Assembly: GCA_029931885.1 (NCBI GenBank)
Contig: JAOZRJ010000045.1
Coordinates: 1 to 9,063 of the forward strand
Length of the DNA: 9,063 nucleotides
From: Candidatus Omnitrophota bacterium
GTDB taxonomy: Bacteria > Omnitrophota > Koll11 > Zapsychrales > Aceulaceae
Reading direction: 5' to 3'
The position numbers and the translations under genes were made by a program. Below the pieces are notes generated by a model. That model was not told where the DNA came from. It worked only from the letters and a program-made list of their open reading frames with translations, and ran no database searches. Below are positions 1 to 4,357 of this stretch, piece after piece; positions within the stretch are counted from its first letter, which is position 1; the number at the start of each line of letters is the position of its first letter.

Positions 1-656
1 GCTCCATGGATAATCGCCTCGATTGTATTTCCAAAGGCAAGCTGTTGATTATTATGTCCATGAAAGCCGACTTCTTTTGTCTTTAAGATATCTTTGAATT
101 GCTTTACCAGATCTTCTGTAGATTCTTGATAAAGAGCACCAAAGCTGTCTACAATATAAATGGCCTTAGCAGGAGACTCTTTTTCTGCTTGAACAAGCGC
201 TTCTAAGAGTTCCGGGCCTTGATCTCTGGAAATAGCCATAATATTCATAGTTGTTTCATAGCCTTTTTTATCAAAATCATTAGACATAGCAATCGCCTTA
301 TCGATATCTTTTACATAAGTAGCAACCCTAACCATATCAACAGGGCTTTCTTGGGCTGGCTTGACATCATCAATGTCAACACGTCCGATATCAACCATAA
401 CAGATATCTTTGTTTTTGATTCTATTCCGTCAACAACTTGATGAATTACATCATCATCGCAAAATTTCCAAGGACCATATTCTTTTTCGGAAAAAAGTTT
501 CTTTGAATTCTTGTATCCTAGTTCTACGTAATCAACTCCAGATTGAGAAATCGCTTTATAAACCTCTCGAACAAACCTAAGATCAAAATCATGATTATTA
601 ATTAATCCACCATCTCTAATTGTACAGTCTACTACCTTAATCTGTTCTCTATACAT
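1..656 (-). CDS. DRE-TIM aldolase domain protein (HMGL/DmpG-like), 3' end cut off by the window
   Basis: The first 218 codons are present and the frame is still open at the left edge. The protein looks like a TIM-barrel aldolase of the HMG-CoA lyase / 4-hydroxy-2-oxovalerate aldolase superfamily, divalent-metal enzymes that make or break C-C bonds next to a carbonyl. Residues 9-16 read VDCTIRDG, the family signature, with R14 and D15 as catalytic and metal residues. E45 lies in VELGY, D170 in VDSFG, and GFHGHNN at 197-203 supplies the metal-binding HxH pair H199/H201. The CTIRDGG...NN form resembles the 'aldolase catalytic domain' proteins often found near polysaccharide genes more than classical DmpG; this is recalled, not tested, so substrate and pathway are unknown. 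The ATG follows AAGGAG with 8 bases between GGAG's last base and the start, and a near-consensus promoter lies upstream, so this begins its own transcription unit. The missing C-terminus prevents a finer call. Confidence 0.85.
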   Translation of the reverse strand, partial: MYREQIKVVDCTIRDGGLINNHDFDLRFVREVYKAISQSGVDYVELGYKNSKKLFSEKEYGPWKFCDDDVIHQVVDGIESKTKISVMVDIGRVDIDDVKPAQESPVDMVRVATYVKDIDKAIAMSNDFDKKGYETTMNIMAISRDQGPELLEALVQAEKESPAKAIYIVDSFGALYQESTEDLVKQFKDILKTKEVGFHGHNNQQLAFGNTIEAIIHG

Positions 657-664
657 CTAATACT

Positions 665-670
665 CTCCTT
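665..670 (-). promoter_or_regulatory. Shine-Dalgarno site of the aldolase gene
   Basis: Read on the minus strand the bases are AAGGAG, followed by 8 bases (AGTATTAG region) and the ATG at 656. It fixes the start, since no other in-frame start has a comparable site. Confidence 0.75.
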
Positions 671-710
671 TAAACTAATATACATAGGGTTACTTATTAT
701 TATGAAGCAT

Positions 711-739
711 ATTGTAGAACCATAATCCCATTCTGTCAA
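711..739 (-). promoter_or_regulatory. sigma70-type promoter of the aldolase gene
   Basis: On the minus strand a perfect -35 box TTGACA (739-734) is followed by exactly 17 bases and the -10 box TACAAT (716-711), five of six matches to TATAAT. Transcription should start near 704, giving a leader of about 48 bases that ends with the Shine-Dalgarno site. This is the best consensus promoter in the window and implies solid constitutive expression, unless the hairpins just upstream (747-833) or a regulator intervene. Confidence 0.75.
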
Positions 740-746
740 TAAATGA

Positions 747-833
747 GGACATAGTTTAAGGAGCGACATCGCTTGCAAACTATGAGTCCAAATTTAACCT
801 AAGGGCTAAAGCCGCAAAATATTCTTAAATTTG
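747..833. repeat. Two consecutive imperfect hairpins between rsmB-like gene and aldolase promoter
   Basis: The first hairpin pairs CATAGTTT (750-757) with AAACTATG (777-784), extended after a two-base bulge by GGA (747-749) with TCC (787-789), and has an inner stem AGCG (762-765) / CGCT (770-773). The second pairs CAAATTTAA (789-797) perfectly with TTAAATTTG (825-833) around an inner GGC (804-806) / GCC (811-813). The two abut at base 789. They lie 20 to 106 bases past the methyltransferase stop, a position suited to a 3' processing or transcription-ending role, but neither is followed by a convincing T-run. The same outer-arm/inner-hairpin plan in both suggests a dispersed repeat of REP or MITE type. 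The structure is seen; the role is inferred. Confidence 0.5.
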
Positions 834-852
834 CGCGCCCTGTAAACTCTTG

Positions 853-2157
853 CTATCTTCTGCGGAAACGAGCGGCAAAGGTTGCGTCGCAATCATCAGG
901 ACTAAATTTAACGTGCATCATGCCTCCGGTAGATTGCCCTGTAAGCGGATGGATAAAATCTTCCAATGCAAAATCAGGAAACAATTTTAAAAAATTATTA
1001 ACAACATCTTCATTCTCCTGAACACTTAAACTGCAGGTAGCATAAATCAAAATGCCTGCCGATTTTACTTTCTTGCAAGCAAACTCTAAAATTTCATTTT
1101 GAACACAGGCCGAACGGTTACAGGTATCTTCACTAGAAGTCCACCGTAGATCAGGATTTCGACGCCACGTCCCTGTGCAAGAACACGGCGCGTCAATCAA
1201 TACCCCATCAAAACTATCCTGACTCGAAACAACCTTATCCAAATCCTCTATCTGAATATTTTTAAATTTAGCTCTTGTCGCTCGTTTCTCCACTTCCTTG
1301 CTATTGCCTGTTGCAACAACTCTACCTTGCCCTTTCATTTCATCTGCCAACAAAAGACTCTTTCCTCCTCCGCCAGCACAAACATCCCACCAGGTTTGAT
1401 CCGCGCGAGCATTACAAATAAGTCCCAAGCATTGGCTTGCCAAATCCTGAATCTCAAATAAACCATTCTGATATGATACAACATTCTTCATATTAAGTTT
1501 ACCACCCGACAGCTTAAAGGCATTTGGAACCATTTTATGTTCAATAAGTTTGATTCCGAGACTATCAAATTCTTTTAACACAGATTCTTTCGCATTATTC
1601 TGTACACGTATCCAAACAGGCGGACGACTTTGAAGTGGCTCAATAATTGTTGCAAGATCAAAATCTAAGGCTTCTTTTTTAAACCATTGCGGAACCAAAT
1701 CAAGACAATCACGCTTTCTAATCTTAAAAGAATAACTTAGACCCTTTATTTTATCTTTAATTAAATCTGGAGAATCCTTCAGCCACGTTGCGTCGACTCC
1801 CGCGACGGCGTATAATATTTCCATAAATTGAACAAATGGCTGATTATCCAACCATAAAGCAGCTGATAGCCCTGCACAAAACTTCTTTGACCTTAAAGAA
1901 TTTTCGGGTTGGTTGCTTGGCAGCTTCCCTCGCACCCAGCCATACCAACGAAAAAGACTAAAAAGCGATTCCGTGATTAAAGAACGATCATTAGGTCCAC
2001 ATTCTTTATGGGTTCTAAAATAATTCTTTATTTCCCGATCCAATGGATATTTCTTTCGCATAACCGAATAAAAAACTTCCGCAATCGCATTCGAGTAGCT
2101 CAATGCTTGAGAATAACCATATTTTAAATTATTATTTTCCGTCAATTTAAGCCTCAT
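853..2157 (-). CDS. rsmB: RsmB/NOP-family 16S rRNA cytosine-C5 methyltransferase
   Basis: A 434-residue SAM-dependent RNA methyltransferase, most like RsmB, which makes m5C967 in 16S rRNA. The helical N-terminus (about 1-170) fits the NusB-like domain. VWIRVQ at 181-186 begins the RNA-binding subdomain. The catalytic domain has motif I DVCAGGGGKS (258-267), motif IV DAPCSCTG (322-329) with release cysteine C325, the RRNPDLRW stretch, and motif VI ATCS (373-376) with nucleophile C375. The basic C-terminus ends RFRRR. Motif II is odd: after VVAT comes GNS where relatives carry an acidic residue that holds the SAM ribose. I chose the ATG at 2157, not the GTG-class start ten codons upstream: it overlaps the previous stop as ATGA and follows GAGGTG at a fair distance. 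That overlap indicates translational coupling to the cysteine-cluster gene. The family is certain; the exact target is less so, because paralogues such as RsmF share these motifs. Confidence 0.85.
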   Translation of the reverse strand: MRLKLTENNNLKYGYSQALSYSNAIAEVFYSVMRKKYPLDREIKNYFRTHKECGPNDRSLITESLFSLFRWYGWVRGKLPSNQPENSLRSKKFCAGLSAALWLDNQPFVQFMEILYAVAGVDATWLKDSPDLIKDKIKGLSYSFKIRKRDCLDLVPQWFKKEALDFDLATIIEPLQSRPPVWIRVQNNAKESVLKEFDSLGIKLIEHKMVPNAFKLSGGKLNMKNVVSYQNGLFEIQDLASQCLGLICNARADQTWWDVCAGGGGKSLLLADEMKGQGRVVATGNSKEVEKRATRAKFKNIQIEDLDKVVSSQDSFDGVLIDAPCSCTGTWRRNPDLRWTSSEDTCNRSACVQNEILEFACKKVKSAGILIYATCSLSVQENEDVVNNFLKLFPDFALEDFIHPLTGQSTGGMMHVKFSPDDCDATFAARFRRR

Positions 2158-2435
2158 TTGTACGCACACCTCTCGCCCCCTGGCCAAGCCTTATGAATAA
2201 TATTTCGGATTGGCACACAGCGAAAATCTTTTCCATTTTTTGTTTTATGCATTCCAAAACGATGGTCATAAACTTCACAAAAATACTTATTATCCTTCAA
2301 TATCAAATGCTCGCAAGAATCCCCGTCTTTTACTCCACAACACATCCCGCAACTAACACACTTCTCTTCCCACTGGCGCTGTTGACGGTCTTGCAGCTCA
2401 TCATAACTCTTTTTTTCATCACTTTGTTCTATCAT
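2154..2435 (-). CDS. YkgJ/YcgN-like cysteine-cluster protein (putative metal chelator)
   Basis: A 93-residue cytoplasmic protein with eight cysteines at 26, 29, 32, 33, 41, 53, 73 and 90. The core CVSCGMCC (26-33) is the signature of the YkgJ/UPF0153-type zinc- or iron-chelating cluster family. The C-terminal GGERCAY at 86-92 resembles the usual family ending. No signal peptide is present, and the function of the family is poorly defined. I placed the start at the ATG of 2435. A longer reading frame could open at a TTG at 2471, but those bases read better as the promoter's -35 box and would add a twelve-residue hydrophobic stretch atypical of the family. There is no Shine-Dalgarno site before the ATG, which fits the predicted near-leaderless transcript. 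Its stop overlaps the methyltransferase start by four bases (ATGA), so both proteins are made from one message; a role in rRNA modification or assembly is only inference. Confidence 0.75.
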   Translation of the reverse strand: MIEQSDEKKSYDELQDRQQRQWEEKCVSCGMCCGVKDGDSCEHLILKDNKYFCEVYDHRFGMHKTKNGKDFRCVPIRNIIHKAWPGGERCAYK

Positions 2436-2442
2436 GGATAAA

Positions 2443-2471
2443 ATTATAACCTTAAAACAAAACAGCCTCAA
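2443..2471 (-). promoter_or_regulatory. sigma70-type promoter of the cysteine-cluster/rsmB operon
   Basis: On the minus strand TTGAGG (2471-2466) lies 17 bases before a perfect TATAAT (2448-2443). Only seven bases separate TATAAT from the ATG at 2435, so the expected transcription start falls at or within a base or two of the start codon. That predicts a leaderless message. The -35 box lies in the 3' arm of the preceding terminator, so the two signals share DNA. Confidence 0.65.
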
Positions 2472-2491
2472 GTCTTATGTTGGGGCTGTTT
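2454..2491 (-). terminator. Intrinsic terminator behind the 78-residue membrane protein gene
   Basis: On the minus strand AAACAGCC (2491-2484) pairs with GGCTGTTT (2467-2460). After one mismatch the stem continues with CAA/TTG around an eight-base loop. The distal arm runs straight into TTTTGTTTT, a T-rich tract. It lies about 80 bases past the stop at 2570. There are no genes on the plus strand for it to serve. Confidence 0.65.
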
Positions 2492-2569
2492 AAGAGCTGT
2501 CTTTTTTTAAACTGACTCCTTCTTTGTTACTTAAGTAGGAGATGCGTACGGTTAAATTTTTTATCTTAT

Positions 2570-2806
2570 TTATTCGCGCCAAAAATACAATACGGCTATC
2601 AACCCAATGCCGACAAGATAAAGAAAAAGCGTTTCTTTAACAAAATAAGGATACACCATTAAGGCAATCCCTATAATCATGGATTGAAAGGTTCTATTTT
2701 TTTTACCATACAAAAAGGCTGCAAACCCAATCGCGCCAAAAACAACATACGCAATGATGTTTGATGTGCTAAAACTATCTGCTTGTAGTAATTCTATCCC
2801 TGACAA
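2570..2806 (-). CDS. Small integral membrane protein, function unknown
   Basis: A 78-residue hydrophobic protein. After a short polar N-terminus (1-15) come membrane segments at about 17-34 (IIAYVVFGAIGFAAFLYG), 42-55 (SMIIGIALMVYPYFV) and 59-75 (LFLYLVGIGLIAVLYF), separated by basic GKKNR, so two or three helices. The pattern FGAIGFAAFLYGKK...GIALMVYPYFV resembles small proteins loosely labelled 'amino acid transport protein' in some genomes; I recall this resemblance but cannot test it, and it gives no reliable function. The start is a TTG, supported by GGAG with seven bases of spacing; no other start keeps the first helix with a ribosome site. It has its own weak promoter candidate upstream and an intrinsic terminator downstream, so it is probably monocistronic. 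Confidence 0.7.
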   Translation of the reverse strand: MSGIELLQADSFSTSNIIAYVVFGAIGFAAFLYGKKNRTFQSMIIGIALMVYPYFVKETLFLYLVGIGLIAVLYFWRE

Positions 2807-2813
2807 AATTTAT

Positions 2814-2817
2814 CTCC
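2814..2817 (-). promoter_or_regulatory. Shine-Dalgarno site deciding a TTG start
   Basis: GGAG on the minus strand (within TTTGGAGATAAATT) lies seven bases before the TTG at 2806, which is the main reason to accept this unusual start for the small membrane protein. Confidence 0.65.
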
Positions 2818-2851
2818 AAAGTTTTAAGGTTAAGTTATTAAAAAGGACAAA

Positions 2852-2873
2852 TTGTGCCAAATTTGTGCCAAAT
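2852..2873. repeat. Perfect tandem 11-base direct repeat, 2 copies
   Basis: The unit TTGTGCCAAAT occurs twice head to tail (2852-2862 and 2863-2873), one helical turn apart. On the minus strand the downstream copy holds TTGGCA, a possible -35 box five of six like TTGACA, with a poor -10 (TAACTT) 17 bases later for the small membrane gene. The repeat could therefore be an operator over that promoter, or recombinase/integrase arm sites. No regulator or integrase gene is in the window. Confidence 0.55.
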
Positions 2874-2912
2874 AAGTTCCTACAAATCGAGGGGCTTCCT
2901 TACGCTTTCCAG

Positions 2913-2931
2913 CTACGTAACGACTACGTAG
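2913..2931. repeat. Inverted repeat around two TACGTA cores
   Basis: CTACGTA (2913-2919) and TACGTAG (2925-2931) form a perfect seven-base inverted repeat with a five-base loop. CTACGTA also recurs directly 11 bases later (2924-2930). It lies 16 bases past the stop of the DUF1016-SNase gene, but no T-run follows on the minus strand, so it is not a classical terminator. A dimeric protein-binding site or an mRNA 3' stem are both possible. Confidence 0.45.
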
Positions 2932-2946
2932 TTCACCGCCATAACA

Positions 2947-3966
2947 TCAAAACAGTTGCGCCAACTTTTCGTCCAACAACACCTGATTCAGCAGCTTACC
3001 TTCTTTCGCCACAACGTTCGAATCGACTTCACCTTCCAAAAAGAAAATGTCTGCGAGATAGCGGTCATACTTATCACTTTTATGAGTCTGAACAATAATA
3101 AATTTACACTTTCCTAGCGTATTTTCAACAAACTGCTTTGCTCTTTGCCCTTTAAGGGTTTTAATCTCGGGGCAATCAATTCCCTTGAAACGTAACTTTT
3201 GACGAGTAAGTGTTCCGAAACCGCAATCTATCTGACTCCAAAGAGTGTCGCCGTCTATAATTCTTTCAACGTAGGCCTTATATGTGTATTGAGGCTTCTT
3301 GTTTATCATTTCAAAAAGTTTTTGAGAATCTTTGAGCTCTCTAATAATATTAAAACCAAAATCAACAAACATCATATCTTTTTTAGGTGTTAACTTAACG
3401 GTCTTTGGGGCTGTGTAGGTGCCAAGCTCTCCTCTTTTAAAATAAAGTTTGGGCACAGGCGCATTGGGATCTATTGGCTTTTTCAAAGGGGCAATATGAA
3501 CTGTGTTGACCTTATTAGAACGTAAGGTATTTTTAAGTTCACGCGTGGTCCAATTATTCTTAATGGCTCTTTCTTCGTAATGTTTGCGCGCAGAGCTGTC
3601 TTCGATCAGGCAAAGGGCCTGATAATGGGTCCAGCCCAATTCTGCAGGCGCCTGCAGAATTGGGAAAGCAATATAAAAACGTCTCATATATACGAGATTT
3701 CGGTACGAAAACCCATCGCCATGAAGCTTGCTAAGGTCTCTTGAGAGATTTTCGAGAAGATGTGTGCCGTATTGAGCGCGCGGACTGCTTTCCTGCTCAA
3801 TTGTAACAATACGCTTTCCGATTTTCCAGTACGCAGTTGCACGTATACAATTGACTGATGTTTTAGCGCTCAAAGTTGCATCGGCATAAAGACTAGAGAT
3901 ATCTCTAACTAGCTCACTATAATCGTTTGTCGAAAATGCTTTCGGCTTAATCTTATCTACTTCCAC
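2947..3966 (-). CDS. DUF1016 (YhcG-type) N-terminal domain fused to an SNase-like nuclease
   Basis: A 339-residue protein of two parts. Residues 15-150 match the DUF1016/YhcG N-terminal helical domain: AYWKIGKRIVTIEQ (45-58), YGTHLLENLSRDL (66-78), GFSYRNLVYMRRFY (85-98) and FPILQ...WTHYQ (101-116). A linker (155-225) contains KRGELGTY and VDFGF. Residues 228-339 form a staphylococcal-nuclease (thermonuclease) fold with the catalytic set intact: D238/D240 in IIDGDT, R259, D264 and E267 in RFKGIDCPE, and R302 in DKYDRYLA, matching R35, D40, E43 and R87 of the S. aureus enzyme. It should cut DNA or RNA using Ca2+. Ordinary DUF1016 proteins end in a PD-(D/E)XK nuclease, so the effector domain differs here. 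No signal peptide is seen, so it is cytoplasmic. The start is GTG, inside the last codons of the upstream membrane gene (10-base overlap), implying coupling; its ribosome site is weak. A perfect 30-base palindrome lies within codons 102-111. Confidence 0.85.
   Translation of the reverse strand: MEVDKIKPKAFSTNDYSELVRDISSLYADATLSAKTSVNCIRATAYWKIGKRIVTIEQESSPRAQYGTHLLENLSRDLSKLHGDGFSYRNLVYMRRFYIAFPILQAPAELGWTHYQALCLIEDSSARKHYEERAIKNNWTTRELKNTLRSNKVNTVHIAPLKKPIDPNAPVPKLYFKRGELGTYTAPKTVKLTPKKDMMFVDFGFNIIRELKDSQKLFEMINKKPQYTYKAYVERIIDGDTLWSQIDCGFGTLTRQKLRFKGIDCPEIKTLKGQRAKQFVENTLGKCKFIIVQTHKSDKYDRYLADIFFLEGEVDSNVVAKEGKLLNQVLLDEKLAQLF
3635..3664. repeat. Perfect 30-base palindrome inside the DUF1016-SNase gene
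   Basis: The arm CCCAATTCTGCAGGC (3635-3649) is followed with no spacer by its exact reverse complement (3650-3664). It contains two CTGCAG sites flanking a central GGCGCC. The symmetry stops sharply at both ends. In the minus-strand frame it encodes PILQAPAELG (residues 102-111), a segment conserved in type within DUF1016, so the protein is not disrupted. In RNA it would give a stem of about 13 pairs; in DNA it could extrude as a cruciform. Confidence 0.9.
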
Positions 3967-4310
3967 GTTTTTCTACCAATTGTGAAAAGTGGCGATAAAC
4001 AGGGAATAATCCAAAGGCCGTATTGTATCTGAGCAAGATTATTAAATCCGCCCATAGCATCTAAAACGAAAATAATTGACGCCACAAATAAAGCATACAT
4101 TGGAATCATCAACTTCCAATATTTTGTTTTTGGGTGTCTCCAAGGAGTAAATACAAGTATTGAAGACAAGGCAATAAAAAATATTAAAATACCAGCCAAG
4201 CCAAGAAACATTTTTCCCTTAACGATCCAAAGAATGCCGAACGCCAACACCCAAATGAACCCGCCCATCCATCCTCCAATCCAGCCAATCTTTTCTCCTC
4301 TTCGATCCAT
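3957..4310 (-). CDS. Four-helix integral membrane protein, function unknown
   Basis: A 117-residue hydrophobic protein. Predicted membrane helices lie at about 9-30 (WIGGWMGGFIWVLAFGILWIV), 35-54 (FLGLAGILIFFIALSSILVF), 66-85 (WKLMIPMYALFVASIIFVLD) and 97-111 (YGLWIIPCLSPLFTIG), with a basic loop FTPWRHPKTKYWK between helices 2 and 3. No catalytic or transport motif is recognised. The ATG at 4310 is chosen because AAGGAG lies eight bases before it. A longer frame starting at 4385 would add 25 polar residues, overlap the helicase C-terminus and lack such a site. The gene sits 47 bases after the helicase stop, and its last 10 bases overlap the DUF1016-SNase start, so it is probably co-transcribed with both. 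A membrane partner next to a nuclease is a common plan in defence modules, but that role is inferred only from position. Confidence 0.75.
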   Translation of the reverse strand: MDRRGEKIGWIGGWMGGFIWVLAFGILWIVKGKMFLGLAGILIFFIALSSILVFTPWRHPKTKYWKLMIPMYALFVASIIFVLDAMGGFNNLAQIQYGLWIIPCLSPLFTIGRKTWK

Positions 4311-4318
4311 TTTTACCT

Positions 4319-4324
4319 CTCCTT
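4319..4324 (-). promoter_or_regulatory. Shine-Dalgarno site deciding the start of the four-helix protein
   Basis: AAGGAG, extended as AAGGAGAGG on the minus strand, with eight bases from GGAG to the ATG at 4310. It argues against the longer reading frame that begins at 4385. Confidence 0.75.
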
Positions 4325-4357
4325 TTTTATTAAAATTGAAATTGCTCGAAACTATAA

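Noticed and set aside
2158..2187. Upstream in-frame start giving the methyltransferase ten extra residues
   Set aside because: The extension overlaps the cysteine-cluster gene and ignores the ATGA overlap with ribosome site at 2157; the added residues are not part of the family's N-terminus.
2852..2873. Start of a CRISPR array or an integrase attachment core
   Set aside because: Only two 11-base units without spacers, so not CRISPR. No integrase, tRNA or second matching copy is in the window to support an att site.
2754..3098. Plus-strand reading frame across the 3' end of the nuclease gene and the intergenic repeats
   Set aside because: It overlaps well-supported minus-strand genes, lacks a ribosome site and has no recognisable protein character. 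The same holds for the other plus-strand frames at 219-419, 4234-4557, 5598-5801 and 6684-6923.
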